Positions 1 through 9,553 of a stretch of 64,000 nucleotides of DNA are shown here, one piece after another (within the stretch, counting starts at the first letter, position 1; each line of letters opens with the position of its first letter). The notes below the pieces were generated by a model. The model saw only the letters and a list, made by a program, of their open reading frames with translations. It did no database searches and was not told the origin of the DNA. Origin of the DNA: Vibrio coralliilyticus ATCC BAA-450 (GTDB taxonomy: Bacteria > Pseudomonadota > Gammaproteobacteria > Enterobacterales > Vibrionaceae); contig NZ_ACZN01000013.1 of NCBI RefSeq assembly GCF_000176135.1, forward strand, positions 186,001 to 250,000. Direction: 5' to 3'. The position numbers and the translations under genes are program-made.

Positions 1-620
<620 letters not shown>

Positions 621-644
621 TAAACGATCATTGATATGAAATTT

Positions 645-674
645 GGGTTGACGTTTGTGCGTCAACCCTTTTTT
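645..674 (+). terminator. Rho-independent terminator of gltD
   Basis: A perfect 9-bp stem (GGGTTGACG / CGTCAACCC) with a 6-base loop is followed by six T residues. It lies 25 bases beyond the gltD stop. Confidence 0.9.
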
Positions 675-726
675 ATAGAAGTTCTTTAACTAATACACTT
701 AGTTTATAACAATAAGGACATTGTGA

Positions 727-1155
727 ATGAAAAGGCCCGCGCTCTTAATCACTTCCGTGATGCTACTATCCGCTTGCAGCCAAGGAGTCCAAACTATGAC
801 TGATCGCACCTCATCACCATGTGGTGATAAACCGAACTGTGTTTCCACGCAAGACGAGAGAGAAAAACACCAACTCGCCCCGTTCACTCTCACCAGCCAT
901 GCTAGTATCGACGCAATTGAAAATGCGGCACTTCAATTACCCGGTGCAAAAACAGCGGTAAAAGAAGAAGGCTATTTGAGGATAGAATGCACATCAAAAA
1001 TCATGCGCTTTGTTGATGATCTTGAGTTACGCATAGAAGGAAACAACTTGTTGGTTCGTTCTGAATCCCGCACGGGATACTCAGATTTCGGCGTCAATCG
1101 AAAACGCGCCGAACAACTGAGAGCATTATTGCGTAGCGCGGAGCAGGTTCAGTAA
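727..1155 (+). CDS. DUF1499-family lipoprotein
   Basis: 142 residues. The N-terminus is a lipoprotein signal with lipobox LSAC (Cys17), followed by Ser, not Asp, which in the Lol rule predicts outer-membrane sorting. The body (CGDKPNCVST, then a conserved IECTSKIMRFVDDLELRI segment) matches DUF1499, a family of unknown biochemical function. The start is supported by AAGGA eight bases upstream. It sits alone between two terminators, convergent with truB, so it is probably a single-gene transcript. The function is not known and I do not assign one. Confidence 0.8.
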   Translation: MKRPALLITSVMLLSACSQGVQTMTDRTSSPCGDKPNCVSTQDEREKHQLAPFTLTSHASIDAIENAALQLPGAKTAVKEEGYLRIECTSKIMRFVDDLELRIEGNNLLVRSESRTGYSDFGVNRKRAEQLRALLRSAEQVQ

Positions 1156-1163
1156 CCAGATAT

Positions 1164-1193
1164 AAAAAAACCGAAGCGAACGCTTCGGTTTTT
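1164..1193. terminator. Bidirectional terminator between the DUF1499 gene and truB
   Basis: The stem CCGAAGCG / CGCTTCGG with a 2-base AA spacer is flanked by A7 on the left and T5 on the right, so it can end transcripts from both sides. On the minus strand it closes the long secG-to-truB operon. Confidence 0.88.
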
Positions 1194-1208
1194 ACTGTGC
1201 TGCGCTAT

Positions 1209-2144
1209 TTAATCGCGAAAAACAACCAGACGCTTAGGCGCGACCTTTCCGTCATCGTTCAATTCCGCAACACCAATAAAGGTACGCTCATCACCCGAGG
1301 TCATGCGCAGCGTTCCTTCTGGTACACCAAGAACATACACTGGCTGTCCGTGCTGAACTAAGTCAGTCTGCTCCGCATTGAGGTTCACTTCCGGTAAATC
1401 TTCCACCGCAGTGTCCATTGGCAGTAACAATGGGTCGAGTACCTCACGTGGTGCCACTTCATCACGGTGTGCTTGCTCCAACAACTCATTAAGTTGCTCA
1501 AGCGTCACCATTTTTTCGTATGGATAGTTAGCGACTGCCGTACGACGAAGCATAGTCACGTGTGCACCACAACCAAGCATTTCACCAAGATCATCAACTA
1601 TCGTGCGGATATAAGTGCCTTTTGAACAATGCACTTCCATCTCAATTTCGTCACCTTCAAAACGATGTAAGATGATTTCATAAACCGTGATCTTGCGAGC
1701 TTCACGCGGGACTTCGATACCTTGACGAGCGTACTCGTATAAAGGCTTACCTTGATACTTGAGCGCGGAAAACATCGATGGCACCTGATCCGATTCACCG
1801 CGGAACTTGTCGATACACGCTTCCAGTTTCGTCATATCGACATCAACAGGGCGAGTTTCGATAACTTCACCGTCCGAGTCCGACGTATTGGTGCGCTCAC
1901 CTAGCTTGGCGATAACACGATAACGCTTATCTGAATCGAGGAGGAACTGCGAAAACTTCGTGGCTTCTCCAAGACAAATTGGCAGCATGCCAGTCGCAAG
2001 CGGATCCAGAGCGCCAGTATGCCCGGCTTTCTCTGCAAAATAGATGCGTTTGACTTTCTGTAACGCATCATTGGATGAAATACCTGTCGGTTTATCTAAC
2101 AGGATGACTCCATCAATTGGACGACCTTTACGACGGCGAGCCAT
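1209..2144 (-). CDS. truB: tRNA pseudouridine(55) synthase
   Basis: 311 residues (E. coli 314). It converts U55 in the T-loop of tRNAs to pseudouridine. The catalytic motif [12 protein letters not shown] carries the nucleophile Asp47, and a PUA-like C-terminus follows. The start codon overlaps the rbfA stop (TAATG, sharing base 2144), so the two are translationally coupled. It is the last gene of the nusA-infB operon here and is followed directly by a terminator. The usual downstream neighbour rpsO is absent. Confidence 0.97.
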   Translation of the reverse strand: MARRRKGRPIDGVILLDKPTGISSNDALQKVKRIYFAEKAGHTGALDPLATGMLPICLGEATKFSQFLLDSDKRYRVIAKLGERTNTSDSDGEVIETRPVDVDMTKLEACIDKFRGESDQVPSMFSALKYQGKPLYEYARQGIEVPREARKITVYEIILHRFEGDEIEMEVHCSKGTYIRTIVDDLGEMLGCGAHVTMLRRTAVANYPYEKMVTLEQLNELLEQAHRDEVAPREVLDPLLLPMDTAVEDLPEVNLNAEQTDLVQHGQPVYVLGVPEGTLRMTSGDERTFIGVAELNDDGKVAPKRLVVFRD

Positions 2145-2557
2145 TATGCGTTGTCCTCTTCCGAGTTTTCGCCATCACGGCCAGCGTCTTGCTGCTTACG
2201 TTTGTCTTCACTTACCACTTCGCTGACAAGGTTAGACATACGCATGCCTTCAACCAAAGTGTTGTCGTATTCGAAACGAATTTCAGGTGTCAGACGCAGA
2301 CGAATGCGTTTACCCAGCATCATGCGAATGTGAACTTCGTGTTCACGAAGTGCTTTTAAGCATGACTCAGGTGTTTGTTCACCCACACATAAGAAGGTCA
2401 CGAACACCTTTGCATACGCAAGGTCACGAGACACTTCTACGTCTGAGATAGTAACCATACCCAAACGTGAATCACGAACTTCACGTTGTAGGATCATGGC
2501 CAGTTCTTTTTGCAACTGCTGCGATACTCGCTGCGTGCGGCTAAATTCTTTTGACAT
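2144..2557 (-). CDS. rbfA: 30S ribosome-binding factor A
   Basis: 137 residues. A KH-fold factor that binds the 30S subunit near the 5' end of 16S rRNA during late maturation and cold adaptation. The N-terminal [22 protein letters not shown] helix and the [18 protein letters not shown] strand-helix region are typical. The tail is acidic. It is encoded between infB and truB, overlapping truB by one base, as in most gammaproteobacteria. Confidence 0.96.
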   Translation of the reverse strand: MSKEFSRTQRVSQQLQKELAMILQREVRDSRLGMVTISDVEVSRDLAYAKVFVTFLCVGEQTPESCLKALREHEVHIRMMLGKRIRLRLTPEIRFEYDNTLVEGMRMSNLVSEVVSEDKRKQQDAGRDGENSEEDNA

Positions 2558-2579
2558 ATCTTTTCTCTTATTAGAAAGA

Positions 2580-2610
2580 ATGGGGGGATGGATAAATTCC
2601 AGCCCCCCAT
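2580..2610 (-). other. GC-rich intercistronic hairpin between infB and rbfA
   Basis: ATGGGGGG (2580-2587) is complementary to CCCCCCAT (2603-2610), with a further TGGA/TCCA pairing inside. On the transcript it lies about 22 bases before the rbfA start region. There is no T-run, so it looks more like an mRNA processing or stability element than a terminator. Confidence 0.5.
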
Positions 2611-2661
2611 GGCGTATTCAACAACCTGTTACCGACACTCACTGCCGGTAAAGTTAGTCAA

Positions 2662-5349
2662 TTAGTCTAGAGTACGTTTAACTTCAACAACTTCGAAGAC
2701 TTCGATTTGGTCACCAACGCGAACATCATTGTAGTTCTTAACGCCGATACCACATTCGTAGCCGTTCTTAACTTCTTGAACGTCGTCTTTAAAGCGACGT
2801 AGTGACTCTAGTTCACCTTCGTAGATAACCACGTTCTCACGTAGTACACGAATAGGGTTATTACGCTTAATAGTACCTTCAGTAACCATACAACCCGCGA
2901 TAGCGCCAAGTTTAGGTGACTTAAATACATCACGTACTTCTGCAAGGCCGATGATTTCTTGCTTGAACTCTGGAGCAAGCATACCGCCCATTGCTTGTTT
3001 CACTTCGTCAATCAATTGGTAAATGATTGAGTAGTAGCGCAGGTCTAGGTTTTCTGTTTCGACTGCACGGCGAGCTGTTGCATCAGCACGAACGTTGAAA
3101 CCTAGGATGATAGCGTTAGAAGCAGCTGCTAGAACGGCGTCTGTTTCCGTTATACCACCAACACCAGAACCAACGATGTTCACTTTCACTTCTTCAGTAG
3201 AAAGTTTACGTAGCGAGTCTGCGATAGCTTCCACAGAACCTTGAACGTCTGCTTTAAGTACTACGTTAAGCTCAGCCACTTCACCAGCAGCCATGTTAGA
3301 GAACATGTTCTCTAGTTTCGCTTTTTGCTGACGTGCTAGTTTAACATCACGGAATTTACCTTGACGGTAGTTAGCAACTTCACGTGCTTTACGCTCATCA
3401 CGAACAACAGTCGCTTCGTCACCAGATGCAGGCACACCAGACAGACCGATGATTTCTACTGGGATAGAAGGACCCGCAGTGAAAATTTCTTGACCATTCT
3501 CGTCACGCATTGCACGAACACGGCCGTACTCTTGACCACAAAGAAGGATATCACCTTTGTTTAGAGTACCAGACTGAACCAGTACAGTGGCAACAGGACC
3601 GCGACCTTTATCTAGGCGAGATTCAACAACCACACCAGACGCCATGCCTTCTTCTACCGCTGTCAGCTCAAGAACTTCAGATTGTAGAAGGATAGTTTCT
3701 AGCAGGCCTTCAATGTTTGTACCCTGTTTCGCAGAGATGTGAACGAACATGTTCTCACCGCCCCACTCCTCAGGAATAACATCGTACTGAGCTAGCTCAT
3801 TCTTAACGTTATCTGGGTTCGCGTCTTCTTTATCGATCTTGTTCACTGCAACAATCAGAGGTACACCCGCTGCTTTCGCGTGCTGGATTGCTTCGATTGT
3901 CTGTGGCATTACGCCATCGTCTGCTGCTACAACAAGAACAACGATATCTGTTGCCTGAGCACCACGAGCACGCATTGCAGTAAACGCCGCGTGTCCAGGA
4001 GTATCCAGGAAGGTAATCATGCCGTTTTCAGTTTCAACGTGGTATGCACCGATGTGCTGTGTAATACCACCAGCTTCACCTGAAGCAACGTGTGCTTTAC
4101 GGATGTAGTCAAGTGTCGATGTCTTACCATGGTCAACGTGACCCATGATGGTAACAACCGGAGCACGAGGAACTGCTTCTGCATTGCTGTCACGATCTGA
4201 CAGTACTGCTTCTTCTAGCTCATTCTCTTTACGCAAAATTACCTTGTGACCCATTTCTTCAGCAACAAGTTGTGCTGTTTCTTGGTCGATAACCTGGTTG
4301 ATCGTCGCCATTGCGCCCATCTTCATCATTACTTTGATAACTTCTGTGCCTTTTACAGACATCTTGTTAGCAAGTTCTGATACAACGATGGTTTCACCGA
4401 TAACAACGTCAGCTTTCGCAACGGTAGCTGTCTTATCGAAACCTTGTTGCATTGATGCAGGTTTCGCCAGTTTACCTTTGTTGCGACCTTTACCGCCACG
4501 CTGGTTACGGCCGCCACGATTTTGATCATCGTTACCAGAAGTTTTCTTCTTCTTCTTACGACGACCACCTTCTTCTTTGCGGTCTGCAGCGTCTTCCGCT
4601 TCACGTGCGTATGATGAAGTCGTTACATGGTAGTCAGAGTTTTCCAACTCTTTCTTCTTCTGTTCCGCTTCAGTCCAACGAGCTTCATTTTCTTCCGCTA
4701 GTTTACGCGCTTCTTCAACAAGCTTAGCCGCTTCTTGTTCCGCTTTACGTTGGGCTTCTTCTTCCTGACGACGTTTAAGTTCGTCAGCTTCTTTTTTCGC
4801 TTGCGTGTTCACTTCCGCATTTTTTGCATTCATGTCTTTCTTAGCCTTATCAGCTTGTACGCGTTTGGCTTTTTCTTCAGCGTCACGTTTTGCGTCCGCT
4901 TCTCGCTTCGCTTTTTCTTCGGCCTCGCGTTGTGCTTTCTCTGCAGCTTCACGTTTTGCTAGCTCTTCAGCCTCACGCTTCGCAAGCTCTTCAGCTTCAC
5001 GCTTTGCTGCTTCCTCAGCCTCGCGGTTTGCGTCGTCTTCGATAATGCTGCGCTTCACATAAGTTCGCTTCTTGCGAACTTCTACTTGAACATCCTTACT
5101 CTTGCCGCCACCTGCGTTTACGCTAAGTGTGCTGCGAGTTTTACGCTGTAGAGTTAAGCGAGTAGGCTCAGCTTCACCAGAAGTGTCGCCGTGCTCTTTC
5201 TTAAGGTGAGTCAGAAGCTTCTGCTTCTCTTCTTCAGAAACCTGATCTGTACCCGCTTTCGTCATACCGGCATCAGCAAGTTGCTCTAATAAGCGGTCCA
5301 CTGGTGTACCAATTTCTTCACTCAGTGCCTTAACAGTAATTTTTGTCAT
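2662..5349 (-). CDS. infB: Translation initiation factor IF-2
   Basis: 895 residues. This GTPase brings fMet-tRNA to the 30S start complex and promotes subunit joining. It has an N-terminal IF2_N domain (1-50). A highly charged Lys-Arg-Glu-Ala repeat region at about 109-175 (units like LAKREAEE) is probably a single long helix. A basic Gly-Arg linker with KKKKK follows, then a second IF2_N domain. The GTPase has G1 GHVDHGKT, G3 DTPGH and G4 NKID, followed by domains II-IV. Internal starts giving shorter IF-2 forms are known in E. coli; I cannot prove them here. It lies between nusA and rbfA. Confidence 0.98.
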   Translation of the reverse strand: MTKITVKALSEEIGTPVDRLLEQLADAGMTKAGTDQVSEEEKQKLLTHLKKEHGDTSGEAEPTRLTLQRKTRSTLSVNAGGGKSKDVQVEVRKKRTYVKRSIIEDDANREAEEAAKREAEELAKREAEELAKREAAEKAQREAEEKAKREADAKRDAEEKAKRVQADKAKKDMNAKNAEVNTQAKKEADELKRRQEEEAQRKAEQEAAKLVEEARKLAEENEARWTEAEQKKKELENSDYHVTTSSYAREAEDAADRKEEGGRRKKKKKTSGNDDQNRGGRNQRGGKGRNKGKLAKPASMQQGFDKTATVAKADVVIGETIVVSELANKMSVKGTEVIKVMMKMGAMATINQVIDQETAQLVAEEMGHKVILRKENELEEAVLSDRDSNAEAVPRAPVVTIMGHVDHGKTSTLDYIRKAHVASGEAGGITQHIGAYHVETENGMITFLDTPGHAAFTAMRARGAQATDIVVLVVAADDGVMPQTIEAIQHAKAAGVPLIVAVNKIDKEDANPDNVKNELAQYDVIPEEWGGENMFVHISAKQGTNIEGLLETILLQSEVLELTAVEEGMASGVVVESRLDKGRGPVATVLVQSGTLNKGDILLCGQEYGRVRAMRDENGQEIFTAGPSIPVEIIGLSGVPASGDEATVVRDERKAREVANYRQGKFRDVKLARQQKAKLENMFSNMAAGEVAELNVVLKADVQGSVEAIADSLRKLSTEEVKVNIVGSGVGGITETDAVLAAASNAIILGFNVRADATARRAVETENLDLRYYSIIYQLIDEVKQAMGGMLAPEFKQEIIGLAEVRDVFKSPKLGAIAGCMVTEGTIKRNNPIRVLRENVVIYEGELESLRRFKDDVQEVKNGYECGIGVKNYNDVRVGDQIEVFEVVEVKRTLD

Positions 5350-5371
5350 GCCGCTTTCTCCTTGCTGAAAT

Positions 5372-6859
5372 TTATGCGTCTTCGCCGAACCAACAGATGT
5401 TACGTGCTGCCATGATTAGCTCACCCGCATACTCTTCGGTTAGACCTTCAATACCTTCGAGATCATCGATACCCTGGTCAGCTAAATCTTCCAGTGTTGC
5501 TACACCTTTCGCTGCCAGTTTAAATGCCATTTCACGCTCTAGGCCTTCTAGAGCAAGTAGGTCTTCTGCAGGCTCTAAGCCTTCAAAAGATTCTTCCTGA
5601 GCCAGAGCCAGTGTAGTTAGGGCATCTTTTGCACGATTACGTAGTTCTTCGACAAGATCTTCGTCCAGACCATCGACTTCAAGCAGTTCGTTTACTGGTA
5701 CGTAAGCTACCTCTTCAAGAGAAGAGAAACCTTCTTCAACTAACAGCTGAGCAAAATCTTCTTCGATATCTAGGTACTTCATGAAGTTTTCAATTGACGC
5801 TTGAGACTCTTCTGCGTGTTTCTTCTGCAGATCTTCAACCGTCATTACGTTCAGTTCCCAACCTGTTAGTTGAGAAGCTAGACGTACGTTTTGACCGTTA
5901 CGGCCAATAGCTTGCGCTAGGTTATCGGCTTCAACCGCGATATCCATTGCGTGAGCATCTTCATCAACGATGATAGAAGCCACATCTGCTGGCGCCATTG
6001 CATTGATAACAAACTGAGCTGGGTTATCATCCCAAAGCACGATATCAATACGCTCACCGCCAAGCTCGCCAGAGACTGCCTGTACACGTGCACCACGCAT
6101 ACCAACACACGCACCCACTGGGTCGATACGCTTGTCGTTAGTCTTCACAGCAATCTTCGCACGAGAACCAGGATCACGAGCCGCACCTTTCAGTTCTATG
6201 ATCTCTTCTGCAATTTCCGGTACTTCAACACGGAATAGCTCCGCCAGCATTTCTGGCTTAGAACGTGTGATGAATAGTTGGAAACCACGCGCTTCTGGTG
6301 CTACGCGGTACAGAAGGCCACGAACACGGTCACCCGGGCGGTGGTTTTCACGAGGAAGCTGGTCATCACGTAGGATTACCGCTTCAGCGTTGTTACCTAG
6401 ATCAAGTACTATAGTTTCGCGGTTAACTTTCTTAACCACACCAGTAACTAGCTCACCTTCATTGTCGATGAACTGCTCAACGATCTGTGCACGTTCAGCT
6501 TCACGAACTTTCTGTACGATAACCTGCTTCGCTGTTTGCGTAGTAATACGGTCAAACGTTACTGATTCGATTTCATCTTCTACGTAGTCACCAATCTCAA
6601 TCGTCTCATCATCAAACTGTGCAGCTTCAAGAGAGATTTCTTTTGTTGGGCTTTCTACTTCTTCAACTACTAACCAACGACGGAAAGTATCGAACTCACC
6701 CGTTTTACGGTCAATTTCAACACGAACATCGATTTCGATTTCGTGTTTCTTCTTTGTAGATGTAGCTAGAGCAATCTCTAGGGCTTCAAAGATGCGCTCA
6801 CGAGGTACCCCTTTTTCGTTCGATACCGCTTCTGCTACCGCTAAAATTTCTTTACTCAT
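5372..6859 (-). CDS. nusA: Transcription termination/antitermination factor NusA
   Basis: 495 residues, matching the E. coli length. It binds RNA polymerase and controls pausing, intrinsic termination and antitermination. The order is an N-terminal polymerase-binding domain (1-125), an S1 domain (about 135-200), two KH domains (about 202-345, with [12 protein letters not shown]), and two acidic C-terminal repeats (from about 365) rich in Glu/Leu. It sits 24 bases after rimP and 22 before infB, in one transcript. Its own operon leader contains two terminators (7358-7377 and 7431-7457), where NusA could feed back on its expression. Confidence 0.98.
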   Translation of the reverse strand: MSKEILAVAEAVSNEKGVPRERIFEALEIALATSTKKKHEIEIDVRVEIDRKTGEFDTFRRWLVVEEVESPTKEISLEAAQFDDETIEIGDYVEDEIESVTFDRITTQTAKQVIVQKVREAERAQIVEQFIDNEGELVTGVVKKVNRETIVLDLGNNAEAVILRDDQLPRENHRPGDRVRGLLYRVAPEARGFQLFITRSKPEMLAELFRVEVPEIAEEIIELKGAARDPGSRAKIAVKTNDKRIDPVGACVGMRGARVQAVSGELGGERIDIVLWDDNPAQFVINAMAPADVASIIVDEDAHAMDIAVEADNLAQAIGRNGQNVRLASQLTGWELNVMTVEDLQKKHAEESQASIENFMKYLDIEEDFAQLLVEEGFSSLEEVAYVPVNELLEVDGLDEDLVEELRNRAKDALTTLALAQEESFEGLEPAEDLLALEGLEREMAFKLAAKGVATLEDLADQGIDDLEGIEGLTEEYAGELIMAARNICWFGEDA

Positions 6860-6883
6860 TTTAAATAGCCTCTAAGACCTTAA

Positions 6884-7339
6884 TTAAAATTTAGGGATCA
6901 GGTTAGCTTTTGAAATGTTGCTTAGAGCAAACTCTTCTGCGTTGCCGTCCACAGTAACTGTTACTGTTTCACCTTCGATTGCGTGGATAACACCTTTCCA
7001 CTTACGACGGTTACCAACAGCCATTTTCAAAACGATGCTTACCTCGTGACCAATAAATTGTTCATAGTGTGCTGCTTTGAAAAGTGGTCTTTCTAAACCT
7101 GGAGAAGACACTTCTAGGTTGTAAGCCACGGTGATTGGATCTTCAACGTCCATTACTGCACTAACCTGACGGCTAACTTCTGCACAGTCATCCACAGAGA
7201 TGCCATTTTCATGGTCAATAAAGATACGTAGCGTTGAATGTTCGCCTGCGCGAATAAATTCTAATCCAACTAACTCATAACCTGATGCTGCTACTGGCGC
7301 TTCAAGCATTTCAGTAAGTTGTCTTTCTAAACCAGTCAT
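6884..7339 (-). CDS. rimP: Ribosome maturation factor RimP
   Basis: 151 residues. Required for early maturation of the 30S subunit. The N-terminal alpha/beta domain includes the [20 protein letters not shown] stretch and SSPGLERPL. The C-terminal part is an SH3-like barrel. It is the first protein gene after the tRNA-fMet gene and its terminator-rich leader, the same arrangement as metY-rimP-nusA in E. coli. Confidence 0.97.
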   Translation of the reverse strand: MTGLERQLTEMLEAPVAASGYELVGLEFIRAGEHSTLRIFIDHENGISVDDCAEVSRQVSAVMDVEDPITVAYNLEVSSPGLERPLFKAAHYEQFIGHEVSIVLKMAVGNRRKWKGVIHAIEGETVTVTVDGNAEEFALSNISKANLIPKF

Positions 7340-7357
7340 TTAAACCACTCCAGAAAC

Positions 7358-7377
7358 AAAAAAAGGGCTCAGAGCCC
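7358..7377 (-). terminator. Terminator-like hairpin just upstream of rimP
   Basis: On the minus strand GGGCTCTGAGCCC is followed by seven T residues, only about 20 bases before the rimP start. Its position makes it a candidate attenuator, since transcripts must read through it to express rimP-nusA-infB. Confidence 0.65.
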
Positions 7378-7430
7378 AATTTAAATTCCAAGCAATGTCC
7401 GAACTTCTGCAATGCAGAAATTCAGATAAC

Positions 7431-7457
7431 AAAAAACCCCGAAAGTCGGGGTTTTTT
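7431..7457 (-). terminator. Terminator between tRNA-fMet and rimP
   Basis: The stem CCCCGA / TCGGGG with loop AAG is flanked by A6 and T6, so it reads as an intrinsic terminator on both strands. On the minus strand it follows the tRNA pair and precedes rimP. Confidence 0.85.
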
Positions 7458-7489
7458 GATGCTGGACCCTGATGTGTTAAGCAATCAAA

Positions 7490-7528
7490 GTTTGCTTAAC
7501 TCACAGTTGCTATTGCGACTGTGCAAAC
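7490..7528 (-). other. Processing hairpin 3' of tRNA-fMet
   Basis: ACAGTTGC (7503-7510) pairs with GCGACTGT (7515-7522), and an outer GTTTGC/GCAAAC pair encloses an asymmetric bulge. On the transcript it lies 22 bases after the tRNA CCA end, where a stem often marks 3' trailer processing. The role is inferred. Confidence 0.4.
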
Positions 7529-7550
7529 TTGTCCACATCCAGTAAAGGAT

Positions 7551-7627
<77 letters not shown>

Positions 7628-7682
7628 TCCGACTTGTCGAGCATTATACGCTCTCCAAGGTGTTTTACAAGTTTGTAAACAA

Positions 7683-7766
7683 TGGTGCCGAGAGAGGGAC
7701 TCGAACCCTCACACCTAAGGCACTAGCACCTCATGCTAGCGTGTCTACCAATTTCACCATCTCGGC
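7683..7766 (-). tRNA. leuU: tRNA-Leu (GAG)
   Basis: 84 bases with encoded CCA and a long variable arm, as in class II tRNAs. The anticodon stem CTAGC/GCTAG frames a loop with GAG at positions 34-36. The gene begins 15 bases after the secG stop, so it is processed from a secG-tRNA-rimP transcript. Confidence 0.95.
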
Positions 7767-7781
7767 AGCTAAATCTTTAGC

Positions 7782-8126
7782 TTATTGAGGAATTTCGTCG
7801 CCTGTTGGGGCTGGAACTTCACTCGCAGCATCATCAGCTTGCTGGATAACTTGACCTTGAGTCGGGTCAACCCACTGAGATTCAGTTTTATGAGTCGACA
7901 TGTTACCTAGCACTAAGCTAAGGATGAAAAATACTGTTGCAAAAATTGCAGTCATTCGGGTTAGGAAATTACCTGAGCCGCTTGCGCCAAACACTGTGTT
8001 TGATGCGCCTGCACCGAATGAGGCTCCCATATCTGCGCCTTTACCTTGTTGAATCAGCACTAGGCCGATTACACCAACCGCTGCCAACAGGTAAATCACA
8101 AGTAGAACTGTAAACATGATTTCCAC
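7782..8126 (-). CDS. secG: Preprotein translocase subunit SecG
   Basis: 114 residues. A small SecYEG subunit that aids SecA-driven export. Two hydrophobic segments (about 3-22 and 52-72) flank the conserved cytoplasmic loop with LIQQGKGADMGASFGAGAS. The C-terminus is Pro/Glu-rich and variable. It is the first gene of the tRNA-rimP-nusA operon. Its usual upstream neighbour glmM lies 17 kb away here. Confidence 0.95.
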   Translation of the reverse strand: MEIMFTVLLVIYLLAAVGVIGLVLIQQGKGADMGASFGAGASNTVFGASGSGNFLTRMTAIFATVFFILSLVLGNMSTHKTESQWVDPTQGQVIQQADDAASEVPAPTGDEIPQ

Positions 8127-8218
8127 CTATGTTCCAAATTGTTGAGCCAGCGCCGCTCGAAAACTCATTCTTGATGTTTTTGAACAAGGCTAGCGACCTC
8201 CTTATCGAAGGCCGAGCA

Positions 8219-8247
8219 ATACTAGCGAAAGGTTATTACGCTGACAA
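8219..8247 (-). promoter_or_regulatory. Candidate sigma70 promoter for the secG-tRNA-nusA operon
   Basis: On the minus strand TTGTCA (8242-8247) and TAGTAT (8219-8224) are separated by exactly 17 bases. A GC-rich discriminator (GCTCGG) follows, as in growth-rate-controlled promoters. The predicted start would give a leader of about 85 bases before secG. Confidence 0.55.
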
Positions 8248-8340
8248 GTAGAATTTTTCAAAAAAAGACGACTTGATGGCTAAGCGGTCAAAAAAAGGAC
8301 AAAAGTCATACTTTTCTTTTTACTTGCCAGTACATTTTGT

Positions 8341-8844
8341 CTAAAACGCTGAAAACTCAGGGCTGAATTCAATTCGGCCACTGCGATCGGTAAACTCATT
8401 CTCTGCCAGTGCTAACACTTGAAATGCACCAGCAGACGCTTCCCACTGACAACAAAAGCTGTACTTTTCACTCGCTTCAAAGCCAAAGCGAGAATAATAC
8501 TCAGGTTCACCCAGTACCACACAAGCTGGGTAGCCAAACTCTTTTAGCGATTCCAGCCCCTCTTTAACTAACTCTGCCGCCAAACCTTGTCGGCGGTAGT
8601 CTGCTTTTATGGCGAGTGGAGCCAAGCACTGCCAGTTTAAGTCTTCACCATTTAATGTAACCGGACTGAACATGACGTGCCCAACCAATTCTCCTTCATC
8701 ATTACAGGCAACCAATGATAAGGTTCTACGTCCGTTCTCTCTTAGCCTCATCACTAAATCTGCTTCAGTTTCTGTTTCAAAAGCAGACTTCAGTAGCCTG
8801 TCGACGGCAAGAATGTCAGCCGGAGCTTCAGTTCGAATAAGCAT
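8341..8844 (-). CDS. yhbS: GNAT acetyltransferase, YhbS family
   Basis: 167 residues from ATG at 8844, which begins MLIRTEAPADI like E. coli YhbS; a longer frame lacks support. The GNAT fold shows the acetyl-CoA loop RRQGLAAELV and the strand YPACVVLGEPEYYSRFGF. The start overlaps the ubiT stop by 17 bases, so the pair is co-transcribed and probably coupled. The substrate is unknown. Confidence 0.88.
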   Translation of the reverse strand: MLIRTEAPADILAVDRLLKSAFETETEADLVMRLRENGRRTLSLVACNDEGELVGHVMFSPVTLNGEDLNWQCLAPLAIKADYRRQGLAAELVKEGLESLKEFGYPACVVLGEPEYYSRFGFEASEKYSFCCQWEASAGAFQVLALAENEFTDRSGRIEFSPEFSAF

Positions 8845-9355
8845 TGATAACCTCACTTTGTGCGAGTGGCGATTGTAACCCTTTCTGCACAAAATCGGCT
8901 AGTTCATTTAATAGTGTTTGCAACGGTTTCGGCAGCTGCTCTAAATCGACACTGTCCATCAGGTTCTTTATCTCTAACCCCAGCTCCGTATCTCCTTCTA
9001 TAGACAAGCGGCGCTGGAAGAACAAAGTATCAGGATCTTCTTTTCGCCCAGCAATCAAAACCAGATCATTGAGATTGCCTCGAAAAGCAACGTCTTCTTT
9101 AACGGCTGAATCCGCAACCATCAACTGGCTATCTTGGTAACTAACATACCAACTTAGCTGCATATCTTTTATCTCAATTTTCAGCCACTTACCTTCTAGA
9201 AATTCAAAATCACCATCCTCAAGAGACTCTCTAAAAACGCTTTTTAGCCCCTCTAATAAGACTTTTTTTTGTACACTTTTAGGTAATAAGTGGACTGGAG
9301 ATCGCAAAATTGATGCGGCATTTTCAACTAGCTGGGTGCGAATCTTGTTAATCAC
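8828..9355 (-). CDS. ubiT: Ubiquinone biosynthesis accessory factor UbiT (SCP2 domain)
   Basis: 175 residues with an SCP2 sterol-carrier-like lipid-binding fold. In E. coli, UbiT (YhbT) is needed with UbiU and UbiV for oxygen-independent ubiquinone synthesis and is thought to carry the polyprenyl intermediates. Typical features are the central GNLNDLVLIAGRKEDPDTLFFQRRLSIEGDTELG segment and the hydrophobic C-terminal helix. It is divergent from ubiUV but separated from it by a GGDEF-EAL gene. An FNR-like site lies 63-76 bases upstream. Confidence 0.92.
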   Translation of the reverse strand: MINKIRTQLVENAASILRSPVHLLPKSVQKKVLLEGLKSVFRESLEDGDFEFLEGKWLKIEIKDMQLSWYVSYQDSQLMVADSAVKEDVAFRGNLNDLVLIAGRKEDPDTLFFQRRLSIEGDTELGLEIKNLMDSVDLEQLPKPLQTLLNELADFVQKGLQSPLAQSEVINAYSN

Positions 9356-9417
9356 GAGCGTTATCCGTTACTTTGTAAATAGGATACTCATCATAATGGA
9401 TGATGATGGAGCGATTC

Positions 9418-9431
9418 CTGTTGTGTATCAA
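9418..9431 (-). promoter_or_regulatory. Candidate FNR box upstream of ubiT
   Basis: On the minus strand TTGAT-ACAC-AACAG matches the FNR consensus TTGAT-N4-ATCAA at 8 of 10 defined positions. FNR control of the ubiTUV genes is established in E. coli. The match here was found by eye. Confidence 0.4.
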
Positions 9432-9553
9432 AAAATTAGTCTGATACCGCTAGCCCTTTAATCTAGCGGCAATCACAGTTATAGTTATTGGTATCGCTTC
9501 TATTCACAGCTCTGTGACTCGTATTGCTCTTTGGAGAGTCGGTAATACCCTTG

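Noticed and set aside
4735..5062. Plus-strand frames rich in Ser-Ala-Arg-Phe or Phe/Leu repeats opposite infB
   Set aside because: They mirror the Lys-Arg-Glu-Ala repeat of IF-2 and are shadows.
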